Of a stretch of 64,000 nucleotides of DNA, positions 16,951-25,914 are shown piece by piece. Location of the stretch: the NCBI RefSeq assembly GCF_002270415.1, contig NZ_NNRI01000022.1, positions 1,240,001-1,304,000 on the forward strand. The letters are read 5' to 3'. The notes beneath the pieces were generated by a model. That model saw only the letters and a list, made by a program, of their open reading frames with translations. It ran no database searches and was not told the origin of the DNA. How positions within the stretch are numbered: the first letter of the stretch is position 1; each line of letters opens with the position of its first letter. Position numbers and translations under genes: made by a program. Source of the stretch: Mesorhizobium sophorae (lineage in GTDB: Bacteria > Pseudomonadota > Alphaproteobacteria > Rhizobiales > Rhizobiaceae).

Positions 16951-17274
16951 TTAATGCCTCGACTGCCGTTTCGGCTCGTAGCGCCCGTCCGGCCTCTTGT
17001 CGAACATCTCCTTGATCTGCGGATGCCGGACCGGCTCGCCCGACTGATCCTCGAGCAGGTTCTGCTCGGAGACATAGGCGATGTATTCGGTTTCCGAATT
17101 CTCGGCGAGCAGGTGATAGAAGGGTTGATCCTTGCGCGGGCGCACGTCGGCCGGGATGGCTTCGTACCATTCGTCGGTGTTGGCGAACTGCGGATCGACG
17201 TCGAAAATGATGCCCCTGAAGGGAAACAGCCGGTGGCGAACCACCTGTCCGATTGCGAATTTGGCTGTTTTCAT
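16951..17274 (-). CDS. hspQ: Heat shock protein HspQ / YccV family
   Basis: 107 residues. It has the YccV/hemimethylated-DNA-binding domain: AKFAIGQVVRHRLFPFRGII, DVDPQFANTDEWYEAIP, RPRKDQPFYHLLAENSE and AYVSEQNLLEDQSGEPVRHP. In E. coli this protein binds hemimethylated DNA, and HspQ is also a Lon substrate and specificity enhancer. Cytosolic. The ATG at 17274 gives the normal start MKTAKFAIGQ; a much longer open frame runs upstream but is not conserved. It shares the bidirectional terminator with the IalB-like gene. Confidence 0.92.
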   Translation of the reverse strand: MKTAKFAIGQVVRHRLFPFRGIIFDVDPQFANTDEWYEAIPADVRPRKDQPFYHLLAENSETEYIAYVSEQNLLEDQSGEPVRHPQIKEMFDKRPDGRYEPKRQSRH

Positions 17275-17452
17275 CGTACTCACCACTGAATTCCTTGAAC
17301 TTATTTGGCGCAGACTGGGCATCAATTCAATCCCGAAGCGTTTTGAGCGTGCCTTGAAGCTACGCAGGATGCGGGGAAAAGGTTTTGCCGCAGGCCGCCG
17401 ATGTCTACACTCGCCGAGGACGCGGATTGGCGGAATGTTCGGAAGATCGCTA

Positions 17453-18661
17453 TCAGCGCGCCGGCTTTCGCAGGCCGCCGGCCAGCGCCGCAAAGCCGCT
17501 GCCCGGACGAAGCCCCTCGCGCATGAAGAAGGCGCGAAGCGGCGCGAAGCCACCGAGCACGCCGAGCCCGGCAACACGGGCCATCTGCGCCGGCAGCATG
17601 TCGGAAAGCAGCGACATGTTGAGCAGATTGACCGCACTGCTGCGCGCCAGAATATCGGGGCGGCGTTTGAAATCGTAGGCTGCAAGGGCCTTCGCAGCGC
17701 CGGGGTCGGTGCGATTTTCTCCAGCGATACCAACGAGATCGTCGATATCCCTGATACCGAGATTGAGGCCTTGCGCGCCGATCGGCGGAAACACGTGGGC
17801 GGCTTCGCCGACAAGCGCCACACGGTCCCGCGCGAAACGCAGCGGCGTCACCGCCGAAAGCGGATAAATCTGCCGGCCCGGCTCGACCGTCACCCGGCCC
17901 AGCATCGACTGCATCTGCTGTTCGACCCGCACGGAAAGCGTCGCATCGTCCAACGCGGAGAGTTCCGTTGCTGTCTCGGGCTTCACCACCCAGACCAGGC
18001 TCGAGCGATTGCCGGGCAGCGGAACCTGCGTGAACGGACCGGTCTCGGTGTGGAATTCGGTCGAGGTGAAGGCATGATCGCCGCTGTGACGGAAATTGAG
18101 GACAAAAGCGGCCTGCGGGTAGGAGCGGGCCGAGGTCGAGATGCCGGCCGCCTGACGCGCCGGTGACAGCCGCCCATCGGCGGCGACCGCCAGGGAAGCA
18201 TCCACCGTGTTGCCGTCGGTCAGCACGGCACGGGCATGTTCGGCGTCGAGATGCCAACTCGCCACCATCGACCTTCGCCAGTCGATGCCGGTATGCGTAG
18301 CAACCGTGCTGGCGAGTGCCGGATTGAGGACGCTATTGGGCAGGTTCAACCCGAACTGGTCCTCGCCGATCTCGCTGGCGCGGAAGGTGACGACGGGGCT
18401 ACGGATCAGTCGGCGGGTCGCGTCGACGATGCGCATCACCTTCAAGGGCGCCGCTTTGGGCTTGATGTCTTCAAGCACACCAAGCCGCGCAAGCACCTGC
18501 AGAGCGGGGTTCATCAGCGCCGTCGTGCGGCCATCGGGGGCAGAAGTTTCGGGCCCGACAAGCGTCACCGGGAAACCGGCCTCGGCGAAAGCGAGCGCCG
18601 CGATCAACCCTGCCGGCCCCGTGCCAGCAACCAGTATCCGCGCAGTGTCTCGATGCTCCAA
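17453..18661 (-). CDS. UbiH/UbiF-family FAD monooxygenase
   Basis: 402 residues. FAD-binding motif ILVAGTGPAGLIAALAFAEAG at the N-terminus (GxGxxG); the second FAD motif RVALVGEAAHVFPPIGAQGLNLGIRDIDDL is the UbiH/UbiF/COQ6 signature. The family hydroxylates the aromatic ring of ubiquinone precursors, at the inner face of the membrane. Which ring position is attacked cannot be told from sequence alone. The frame opens with a TTG at 18661, since no ATG or GTG lies before the GxGxxG motif. The divergent gene to the right encodes a DUF2182 protein. Confidence 0.87.
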   Translation of the reverse strand: MEHRDTARILVAGTGPAGLIAALAFAEAGFPVTLVGPETSAPDGRTTALMNPALQVLARLGVLEDIKPKAAPLKVMRIVDATRRLIRSPVVTFRASEIGEDQFGLNLPNSVLNPALASTVATHTGIDWRRSMVASWHLDAEHARAVLTDGNTVDASLAVAADGRLSPARQAAGISTSARSYPQAAFVLNFRHSGDHAFTSTEFHTETGPFTQVPLPGNRSSLVWVVKPETATELSALDDATLSVRVEQQMQSMLGRVTVEPGRQIYPLSAVTPLRFARDRVALVGEAAHVFPPIGAQGLNLGIRDIDDLVGIAGENRTDPGAAKALAAYDFKRRPDILARSSAVNLLNMSLLSDMLPAQMARVAGLGVLGGFAPLRAFFMREGLRPGSGFAALAGGLRKPAR

Positions 18662-18774
18662 GATCGGCTTCCGGCTTGCAATGCGAGGCAGCCCACCCGA
18701 CCTGCCAGTCGATCCAGCATATAGGTCAATTCATGCCGCTTGATCAACGCGGCGATTCGGCTCATTCGGATGTC

Positions 18775-19671
18775 ATGACCGGCCAGCAAGACGACTTCAG
18801 CCATCTCGACCGCGCCGGCCGCGCCATGGCGAACATCGCGCGCAGTCCGCGTGTGACGGCAAACGTCGTTGTCGGCGCCTGCATCCTGCTTGCCTGGCTG
18901 TTGCTTGCCGCGATGGCAATCCGCAGCGCCGAAGGGCGGATTGCGGGCGTCAACGCCCCTGGCGACGCGCTTCTGCGCAACCTGCCGCGACTGCCGCTAC
19001 CGGATTTCCTGGAACGGTTCTTTGCGCTCTGCCTGTCGCCGACGCCGCTCGACGGAAGCCTCGGCCTCAAGGCCAGCGCGCTCGTCTTGATGTGGTTCCT
19101 GATGGCGATCGCCACCATGCTGCCTTCGGCCGCACCGATGATCCGCACCTATTGCGAGATTGCCGACACGGCTCGCATCAAGGGCGAGCCGGTCGTCCAT
19201 CCGCTGGTGCTGGTTGCTGGTTACCTCAGCGTCTGGCTCGCTGCCTCGATGATGTTCGCGGCGCTGACCTTGGCCATTCATGCATCCGCCTCGTCCAACG
19301 GGTTGCTCGACCCCGTCATCGGTATTGCCGGCGCGCTCGCTCTGCTGATTGCGGGCCTCTACCAATTCAGCGGTCTGAAGGAAGCCTGTCTGAAGAAATG
19401 CAGGAACCCGTTCTCGATCCTGTTTGCGAACTGGAGCGCGAGGCCCGTCCGCGTCTTCCGGCTTGGCGTCGCGCAAGGCCTGTGGTGCCTCGGCTGCTGC
19501 TGGGCGTTGATGCTGGTGATGTTCGCCGTCGGGGTGATGAACGTCTTCTGGATGGCGTTGATCGGGCTGTTCACCCTGATCGAAAAACAGACGGCGACCA
19601 GGGTTCCAACCAGGCTGGCCGGTGCGATACTGCTTGTCTGGGCAGCAGCGCTGCTAGTAGTCTCGCGATGA
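18775..19671 (+). CDS. DUF2182 integral membrane protein
   Basis: 298 residues with about six to seven membrane segments (VVVGACILLAWLLLAAMAI, ALVLMWFLMAIATMLPSAAP, LVLVAGYLSVWLAASMMFAA, GIAGALALLIAGLYQF, CWALMLVMFAVGVMN). The DUF2182 hallmark GLYQFSGLKEACLKKCRNPF holds two of the cysteines proposed to bind metal in this family. Function unknown; the family is often described as a predicted metal-binding membrane protein. The start is uncertain: ATG at 18775, or 18733 in frame. Its stop overlaps the end of an ATG in the intergenic run-up to the DUF1326 gene, which follows after 14 bp. Confidence 0.82.
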   Translation: MTGQQDDFSHLDRAGRAMANIARSPRVTANVVVGACILLAWLLLAAMAIRSAEGRIAGVNAPGDALLRNLPRLPLPDFLERFFALCLSPTPLDGSLGLKASALVLMWFLMAIATMLPSAAPMIRTYCEIADTARIKGEPVVHPLVLVAGYLSVWLAASMMFAALTLAIHASASSNGLLDPVIGIAGALALLIAGLYQFSGLKEACLKKCRNPFSILFANWSARPVRVFRLGVAQGLWCLGCCWALMLVMFAVGVMNVFWMALIGLFTLIEKQTATRVPTRLAGAILLVWAAALLVVSR

Positions 19672-19685
19672 GTGGGGGAAAGTCG

Positions 19686-20300
19686 ATGTCAGACCAGAGC
19701 TGGGCGATGAAAGGAGAGCTCGTACTCTCCTGCAATTGCACGGTTTTTTGCCCCTGCGTGCTGTCGCTCGGCAGTCATCCGCCGACCGAAGGCTATTGCC
19801 AGACCTGGGCCGGCTTCCGTATCGACGCCGGCCATTTCGGCGAGGTCGACCTGTCGGGGCTCAATCTCGGATTGATCATGGAAATCCCCGGCTATATGAG
19901 CCGCGGGAACTGGACCGCCGGCCTGTTCATCGACAAGCGCGCATCGGTCTATGCGGTCAAGGCGCTGACCAAGATTTTCACCGGCAAGGCGGGCGGGACC
20001 ACCTCGTTGCTTTCCATCCTTGTCGGCAAATTCCTCGGTGTCGAACAAGTGCCGATCACCTATGAGACGCGTGACAGGACACGCATCTTCCAGATACCGA
20101 AGATCATCGACGGGGCGGTAACGCCGATCCCCGGCAAGGACCGAGACAAGGATACGGTGATCAGCAATTCGGAATACTGGATCGCGCCTGAGATCATCGT
20201 TGCCAGGTCCGACAAGAGCAAGATGCGGGCTTTCGGCCGAAACTGGAATTTCGCCGGCCGGTCGGCCGAAATCTGCAAGCTGGATTGGCGGGGCCCGTGA
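19686..20300 (+). CDS. DUF1326 family protein
   Basis: 204 residues, soluble, no signal peptide. The DUF1326 signature is clear: GELVLSCNCTVFCPCVLSLG, then TEGYCQTWAGFRIDAGHFG and PGYMSRGNWTAGLFID. The CNC...CPC cluster with a further Cys downstream could bind a metal. Function unknown. It sits directly after the DUF2182 gene and overlaps the start of pcs (GTGA), so the three genes probably form one transcript. The ATG at 19686 is preceded by GGGGGAAAG; an alternative ATG at 19668 overlaps the DUF2182 stop. Confidence 0.85.
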   Translation: MSDQSWAMKGELVLSCNCTVFCPCVLSLGSHPPTEGYCQTWAGFRIDAGHFGEVDLSGLNLGLIMEIPGYMSRGNWTAGLFIDKRASVYAVKALTKIFTGKAGGTTSLLSILVGKFLGVEQVPITYETRDRTRIFQIPKIIDGAVTPIPGKDRDKDTVISNSEYWIAPEIIVARSDKSKMRAFGRNWNFAGRSAEICKLDWRGP

Positions 20301-21103
20301 GCAAGAACACAACGGCCAAGAAGATCAGGGACCGGATTCCGCGACCGAAGAAGAAAGTCACCTGGCCGCAGGCGAGGGCGTTCTCCGTCCATCTGCTGAC
20401 CGCCTCGGGCTCATTCCTGGCCTTCCTGTCGCTGGTGGCCGCGAGCGAAGAGCGCTGGACCGCGATGTTCTGGTGGCTGGGACTGGCCTTGTTTGTCGAC
20501 GGCATCGACGGGCCGATCGCCAGAAAGCTCGAGGTCAAGGAGATCCTGCCGACCTGGTCGGGCGAAATGCTCGACAACATCATCGACTACGTGACCTATG
20601 TCCTGATCCCGGCCTTCGCGCTTTACCAGCGCGGCTTCATGGGCGAGGGATTGTCATTCCTGTCGGCGGCGATCATCGTCGTCTCAAGCGCCATCTACTA
20701 TGCCGACACCGGCATGAAGACGAAGGAGAATTTCTTCAAGGGATTCCCTGTTGTCTGGAACATGGTGGTGTTCACGCTGTTCGTCATCGAGCCGGGACAA
20801 TGGGTTTCGTTCGCGGTGGTGGTGGTGGCCGGCATTCTGACTTTCGTGCCGATCAATTTCATCCACCCGGTGCGGGTGGTGCGGCTGCGGCGCATCAATC
20901 TCGCGATGACGCTTTTGTGGTGCGCTTTCGGTGCGCTGGCGCTGGCGCAGGCGGCACTCGCTGCCTTCTACGATCAGATCGGCGTGCTGGGCGAGCAGGT
21001 CAGCACCTTCACCAAGATCGGCATCTCAATTACCGGGCTCTACCTTGCCTGCATCGGCGGCGTCATGCAGTTCTTTCCAAATCTCGGTGCGAAAAAAGCC
21101 TGA
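20297..21103 (+). CDS. pcs: Phosphatidylcholine synthase
   Basis: 268 residues. A CDP-alcohol phosphotransferase with the catalytic motif spread over VDGIDGPIARKLEVKEILP and WSGEMLDNIIDY, i.e. DGxxAR...GxxxDxxxD. Several membrane helices follow. Pcs condenses choline with CDP-diacylglycerol to make phosphatidylcholine and CMP in the inner membrane, a route found in rhizobia, Brucella and relatives. I chose the GTG at 20297, which overlaps the DUF1326 stop by 4 bp. It is followed after 22 bp by the quinone oxidoreductase gene, which has its own AAGGAAG. Confidence 0.93.
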   Translation: MSKNTTAKKIRDRIPRPKKKVTWPQARAFSVHLLTASGSFLAFLSLVAASEERWTAMFWWLGLALFVDGIDGPIARKLEVKEILPTWSGEMLDNIIDYVTYVLIPAFALYQRGFMGEGLSFLSAAIIVVSSAIYYADTGMKTKENFFKGFPVVWNMVVFTLFVIEPGQWVSFAVVVVAGILTFVPINFIHPVRVVRLRRINLAMTLLWCAFGALALAQAALAAFYDQIGVLGEQVSTFTKIGISITGLYLACIGGVMQFFPNLGAKKA

Positions 21104-21125
21104 TCAGCCCAAGGAAGTTCAGCCC

Positions 21126-22106
21126 ATGTCCAAAGCGATCCGCATCCACGCCAATGGTGGCCCGGAAGTCCTTACCTATGAGGACAGCGATCCCGGCCGT
21201 CCGGGATCGGGGCAGATCCTGATCCGGCATACAGCGATCGGCCTCAATTTCATCGATGTCTATCACCGCACCGGCCTTTATCCGCCGCCTGGCGGATTTC
21301 CACTGGTTCCGGGCAGCGAGGCTGCTGGCGTGGTGCTGGAAGTCGGCCAGGACGTCGACTGGCTGAAGCCGGGCGACCGCATTGCCTATGCGACGAATGT
21401 CGGCGGCGCCTACGCCGAGCAACGCGTCATCGCGGCCAGCCAAGTGGTCAAGGTGCCGGACGGCATCAGCGACGAACAGGCGGCGGCGATGATGCTTAAA
21501 GGCATGACCGCCGAGTATCTGCTGCGGCGCACCTTCAAGGTGAAGGCAGGCGACACGATCCTGTTTCATGCCGCGGCCGGCGGCGTTGGGCTGATCCTTG
21601 GGCAGTGGGCCAGATATCTCGGCGCGACCGTCATCGGCACGGCCAGTTCAGCCGACAAGATCGAGCTCGCCAAGGCGCACGGCTTCGATCACGTCATCAA
21701 CTACAAGGAGCAGGATTTCGTTGCCGGCGTCGCCGCCATCACCGGTGGCGGGAAATGCGACGTCGTCTACGATTCGGTCGGCAACGACACGTTTCCGGCG
21801 TCGCTCGATTGCCTCAAGCCGCTCGGCATGTTCGTCAGCTTCGGCCAGTCCTCGGGATCAATCCCGCCATTCAGCATGTCATTGCTGGCCCAGAAGGGCT
21901 CGCTGTTCGCCACAAGGCCGACCTTGTTCGTCTACAATGCGAAACGCGAGGACCTCGAGGCCTCCGCCGCCGCCCTGTTCGAGGTGGTGCTCAGCGGCGC
22001 CGTCGAGATCAAGATCAACCAGCGCTACGCGCTCAAGGACGCCGGCAAGGCGCATTCCGACCTCGAGGGCCGCAGGACAACAGGGACCACCATTCTCATC
22101 CCTTAG
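21126..22106 (+). CDS. Quinone oxidoreductase (zeta-crystallin type MDR)
   Basis: 326 residues of the medium-chain dehydrogenase/reductase family. N-terminal GroES-like domain with FPLVPGSEAAGVVLEVG; no zinc-binding cysteine set, as in QOR. The NADPH fold starts at TILFHAAAGGVGLILGQWAR. C-terminal INQRYALKDAGKAHSDLEGR is the usual substrate-site end. It should reduce quinones with NADPH in the cytosol. ATG at 21126 with AAGGAAG. It may be co-transcribed with pcs, but there is no clear functional link. Confidence 0.9.
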   Translation: MSKAIRIHANGGPEVLTYEDSDPGRPGSGQILIRHTAIGLNFIDVYHRTGLYPPPGGFPLVPGSEAAGVVLEVGQDVDWLKPGDRIAYATNVGGAYAEQRVIAASQVVKVPDGISDEQAAAMMLKGMTAEYLLRRTFKVKAGDTILFHAAAGGVGLILGQWARYLGATVIGTASSADKIELAKAHGFDHVINYKEQDFVAGVAAITGGGKCDVVYDSVGNDTFPASLDCLKPLGMFVSFGQSSGSIPPFSMSLLAQKGSLFATRPTLFVYNAKREDLEASAAALFEVVLSGAVEIKINQRYALKDAGKAHSDLEGRRTTGTTILIP

Positions 22107-22251
22107 TCCCTTCTGCCTTGCTATCCCTTGAATTTCCGCTGAAATTCTTGAAGCTCTTTCAAGACGCGTGCCGCTTTCCGATGAGAGCCGGCCGCGCCTA
22201 CCATGCTTGCGGGAACACAGAACATATCTGGCTAACCAGATGGGAGGCACT

Positions 22252-23817
22252 GTGAGTGCAAATCAGGACGGCACGAACCTGCTCGAGGTCCGTGGTCTTA
22301 CCAAGATATTCGGCACCCTGACGGCGTGCGATCATATCGATCTCGACATCGCCAAGGGTGAAATCCACGCCTTGCTCGGCGAAAACGGCGCCGGCAAGTC
22401 GACGCTGGTCAAGATGCTGTTCGGTTCGCTGGAGCCCAATTCCGGCGAGATTTTCTGGAACGGCCAGGCGGTCAGGATTTCGAGCCCGGGCGCGGCGAAA
22501 AAGCTCGGCATCGGCATGGTGTTCCAGCACTTCTCGCTGTTCGAGGCGCTGACCGCCGCCGAGAACATCGCGCTGTCGCTCGATGACGGTTCGCCGATCA
22601 GCAGCATCGCGGCGAAGGCGAGGGCGCTTTCCTACAGCTACGGCCTGCCGCTCGATCCGGAATCGCTGGTCGGCGACCTGTCGGTCGGCGAACGCCAGCG
22701 CATCGAGATCATCCGCTGCCTTTTGCAGACGCCGCAGCTCATCATCCTGGACGAGCCGACCTCGGTGTTGACGCCGCAGGAGGCCGACAAGCTGTTCGAG
22801 ACGCTGGAGCGTCTGCGCTCGGAAGGCAAATCCATCCTCTACATCTCGCACCGGCTTGAAGAGGTCAAACGCATCTGCGACCGCGCCACCGTGTTGCGGC
22901 ATGGCAAGGTGGTCGGCCACTGCAATCCGCGTGAGGAAACGGCCTCGTCGCTGGCCCGCATGATGGTCGGCAACGAAGTGCAGGCCGTGGTGCGTGCGCC
23001 GGTCGAGGGGATCGACAAGGCGCAGCCGCTGCTCGAGATCCGCAACCTCACCCGCAAGCCGGCAACGCCGTTCTCCATACCGCTCAAGGGCATCAGCCTG
23101 AATGTCCGCGCCGGCGAGGTGATCGGCATTGCCGGTGTCGCCGGCAACGGCCAGGGCGAATTCTTCGAATCCGTCTCCGGCGAAGTGTTGCAGCAGGATG
23201 CCGCTTCCGTGCGCATCCGTGGCAAGGACGCGGGCGGCCTCACCATCACCGGACGTCGGTTGCTGGGCGCTGCCTTCGTGCCGGAAGAGCGCCTCGGCCA
23301 CGGGGCCGCGCCGCGCATGAAGCTTTCCGAGAACCTGCTGCTGTCGCGCCACGCCACCGACGGCAAGGCGTTTGTCGGCGCCGGCGGAATGGTCAAGAGC
23401 GCTGCCATCTACACCGCCGCCCAACGCATCATCGTGGCGATGGACGTGCGCAAGAGCGCGCCGGATCCGGAAGCCGCGGCACTTTCGGGCGGCAATTTGC
23501 AGAAATTCATCGTCGGCCGTGAACTCGACCGCCGGCCGAGCGTCATGGTGGTCAACCAGCCGACCTGGGGTGTCGACGCGGGTGCCGCTGCCCACATCCG
23601 CCAGGCGTTGATCGAACTGTCGCGCAGCGGGTCGGCGGTGCTGGTGATCAGCCAGGATCTCGATGAGCTGTTCGAGATATCGGATGCGATCGCGGTCATG
23701 CACAATGGCGAACTGTCCAAACCGTTGCCGATCGCCGAGGCGACCTTCGAGAAGGTTGGCTTGCTGATGGGCGGCGCCGAGCCCGGCCACGCCGAACATA
23801 CGCTGGAGACGGCATGA
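22252..23817 (+). CDS. Nucleoside-type ABC transporter, duplicated ATPase subunit
   Basis: 521 residues with two ABC ATPase halves, as in sugar and nucleoside importers (RbsA/YufO type). First half: Walker A LGENGAGKSTL, signature LSVGERQRIEI, Walker B LIILDEPTSVLT. Second half: a degenerate Walker A region (GVAGNGQGEFFE), signature LSGGNLQKFIVG and VMVVNQPTWGVD. It powers uptake through the two permeases downstream. The GTG at 22252 is preceded by GGGAGG; an ATG at 22240 is in frame but would lie on top of that ribosome binding site. The stop overlaps the next start (ATGATG). Confidence 0.9.
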   Translation: MSANQDGTNLLEVRGLTKIFGTLTACDHIDLDIAKGEIHALLGENGAGKSTLVKMLFGSLEPNSGEIFWNGQAVRISSPGAAKKLGIGMVFQHFSLFEALTAAENIALSLDDGSPISSIAAKARALSYSYGLPLDPESLVGDLSVGERQRIEIIRCLLQTPQLIILDEPTSVLTPQEADKLFETLERLRSEGKSILYISHRLEEVKRICDRATVLRHGKVVGHCNPREETASSLARMMVGNEVQAVVRAPVEGIDKAQPLLEIRNLTRKPATPFSIPLKGISLNVRAGEVIGIAGVAGNGQGEFFESVSGEVLQQDAASVRIRGKDAGGLTITGRRLLGAAFVPEERLGHGAAPRMKLSENLLLSRHATDGKAFVGAGGMVKSAAIYTAAQRIIVAMDVRKSAPDPEAAALSGGNLQKFIVGRELDRRPSVMVVNQPTWGVDAGAAAHIRQALIELSRSGSAVLVISQDLDELFEISDAIAVMHNGELSKPLPIAEATFEKVGLLMGGAEPGHAEHTLETA

Positions 23818-24944
23818 TGCGCCTCGAACTCGTCAAACGCCCACAGCGCTCCGGGCTGTTCTCGGCCCTGTCGCCATTCATCGCCTTTGCGCTGACGATC
23901 GTCGCCGGCGCCATCATGTTCGCGCTGCTTGGCGTCAACCCGTTGACCGCTTTCCGGATCTATTTCATCGAGCCGGTCAGCCAGGTCTGGCAGCTGCATG
24001 AACTGGCGATCAAGGCGGCGCCGCTCATCCTGATCGCTGTCGGCCTGTCGGTCTGCTACAAGGCCAACATCTGGAACATCGGCGCCGAAGGCCAGTTCAT
24101 CCTGGGCGGTATTGTCGGCTCGATCATTCCGGTGCTGTTTCCGCAGTTCGAAAGCCCGCTTGTGTTGCCGCTGATGCTCCTGCTCGGCATGGTCGGCGGT
24201 GCCGCCTATGCGGCCATCCCGGCTCTGCTCAAGACGCGCTTCGGCACCAACGAGATCCTGACCAGCCTGATGCTGGTCTATGTCGCGCAGCTCTTCCTCG
24301 ACTGGCTGGTGCGCGGACCATGGCGCGACCCTCAAGGCCATGGGTTCCCGCAGACCATTCAGTTCAACGACTCGGCCGTACTGCCGGAGCTGATGCCGGA
24401 TGCCGGACGGGCAAACTGGGGATTTGTCTTCGCCCTGGTCGCCGCGGTGCTGGTCTGGATCCTGATGAGCCGCATGCTGAAGGGTTTTGAAGTCCGCGTG
24501 CTGGGCTCAAGCCCGCGGGCAGGGCGGTTCGCCGGCTTCGGCCTCAACCGCATGGTGTTCTTCGCCTTCCTGCTGTCGGGTGCCTTGGCGGGCCTTGCCG
24601 GCATCTCGGAAGTCTCGGGCGCCATCGGCCAGCTGCAGCCTGTCATTTCGCCCGGCTATGGCTTCACCGCCATCATCGTGGCGTTCCTTGGCCGCCTCAA
24701 TCCACTCGGCATCGTCGCCGCCGGCCTGGTGCTGGCGCTGACCTATCTCGGCGGTGAAGCCGTGCAAAGCGCGCTCGGCATCTCCGACAAGGTGGCGAGG
24801 GTGTTTCAGGGCATGCTGCTGTTCTTCGTGCTCGGCTGCGACACGCTCATTCACTACCGCATTCGCCTGATCGGCCTGACGCTGACCAAACCGGAAAGCG
24901 CTGCGAAACTCGAAGCCGCGCCAAAGTTGAAGGAAGCCCGTTGA
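23814..24944 (+). CDS. Nucleoside-type ABC transporter permease 1
   Basis: 376 residues with about eight to ten membrane helices of the BPD_transp_2 (RbsC/YufP-like) family. Signature stretches: NIWNIGAEGQFILGGIVGSI, GTNEILTSLMLVYVAQLFLDW and GYGFTAIIVAFLGRLNPLGI. With its partner it forms the channel for uptake across the inner membrane. It overlaps the ATPase gene by 4 bp and the next permease by one base (TGATG), typical of a coupled operon. Confidence 0.9.
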   Translation: MMRLELVKRPQRSGLFSALSPFIAFALTIVAGAIMFALLGVNPLTAFRIYFIEPVSQVWQLHELAIKAAPLILIAVGLSVCYKANIWNIGAEGQFILGGIVGSIIPVLFPQFESPLVLPLMLLLGMVGGAAYAAIPALLKTRFGTNEILTSLMLVYVAQLFLDWLVRGPWRDPQGHGFPQTIQFNDSAVLPELMPDAGRANWGFVFALVAAVLVWILMSRMLKGFEVRVLGSSPRAGRFAGFGLNRMVFFAFLLSGALAGLAGISEVSGAIGQLQPVISPGYGFTAIIVAFLGRLNPLGIVAAGLVLALTYLGGEAVQSALGISDKVARVFQGMLLFFVLGCDTLIHYRIRLIGLTLTKPESAAKLEAAPKLKEAR

Positions 24945-25864
24945 TGGACATCACCATAAACATCCTTCTGACCATCGCCACGGCGGCAACGCCGTTGCTG
25001 ATCGCCGCGATCGGCGAACTGGTGGTCGAGCGCTCCGGAGTGCTCAATCTCGGCGTCGAGGGCATGATGATCATGGGCGCCGTCGGCGGCTTCGGCGCCA
25101 GCTATCTCACCGGATCACCCTGGATCGGTTTGTTGGCGGCTATCGCCATGGGCGCGGTGTTCTCGCTGCTGTTTGCCGTCATGACGCTGTCGCTGGCCAC
25201 CAACCAGGTGGCGACGGGCCTGTCGCTGACGCTGCTCGGCCTCGGCCTCTCCGGCATGATGGGGACGAGTTTTGTCGGCCAGCCTGGCGAACGGCTGCCC
25301 AACCTCGATATCCCCGGGCTGACCTCGATCCCTGTCGTCGGCAGATTGCTGTTCGGGCAGGATCCGATCTTCTACATCTCGATCGCGCTGACCGCAGCCG
25401 TCATGTGGTTCCTGTTCAAGACCCGGACCGGACTGACGCTGCGCTCGATCGGCGACAGCCACACGTCAGCCCACGCCCTGGGGATCCAGGTCATCCGCTA
25501 TCGTTATCTCGCGGTGATCTTCGGCGGCGCCTGTGCCGGTCTGGCCGGCGGCCATCTGTCGTTGGTCTATACGCCGCAATGGGTCGAGAACATGACCGCC
25601 GGCCGCGGCTGGATCGCGCTGGCGCTGGTGGTGTTCGCCTCGTGGCGGCCATGGCGGGTGCTGGCCGGCGCCTACATCTTCGGCGCGGTGTGGATCGGAC
25701 AGCTTCATGCACAGGCTTTTGGCATTCCAGTGCCGTCACAGTTTCTTTCTTCGCTACCCTATCTGGCAACCGTCGTGGTTCTCGTTCTAATCTCGCGCAA
25801 CAAGCGTCTGACGATGATGAACACGCCGGCTTCCTTGGGGCAGCCATTCGTTCCGGATCGTTGA
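24944..25864 (+). CDS. Nucleoside-type ABC transporter permease 2
   Basis: 306 residues, BPD_transp_2 family (YufQ-like). It contains the conserved VVERSGVLNLGVEGMMIMGA, the ATNQVATGLSLTLLGLGLSG segment and GRGWIALALVVFASWRPWRV. It pairs with permease 1. The start ATG shares its A with the stop of the preceding gene. The substrate-binding protein gene follows after 50 bp with its own ribosome binding site, as often seen when the binding protein is made in excess. Confidence 0.9.
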   Translation: MDITINILLTIATAATPLLIAAIGELVVERSGVLNLGVEGMMIMGAVGGFGASYLTGSPWIGLLAAIAMGAVFSLLFAVMTLSLATNQVATGLSLTLLGLGLSGMMGTSFVGQPGERLPNLDIPGLTSIPVVGRLLFGQDPIFYISIALTAAVMWFLFKTRTGLTLRSIGDSHTSAHALGIQVIRYRYLAVIFGGACAGLAGGHLSLVYTPQWVENMTAGRGWIALALVVFASWRPWRVLAGAYIFGAVWIGQLHAQAFGIPVPSQFLSSLPYLATVVVLVLISRNKRLTMMNTPASLGQPFVPDR

Positions 25865-25914
25865 CAATAATAACAAACGGGAAGCTCCAAGGCTTAACAC
25901 AGAGAGGTAACACA

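Noticed and set aside
22198..23799. 533-codon minus-strand open frame
   Set aside because: Antisense to the duplicated ABC ATPase of the BMP operon.
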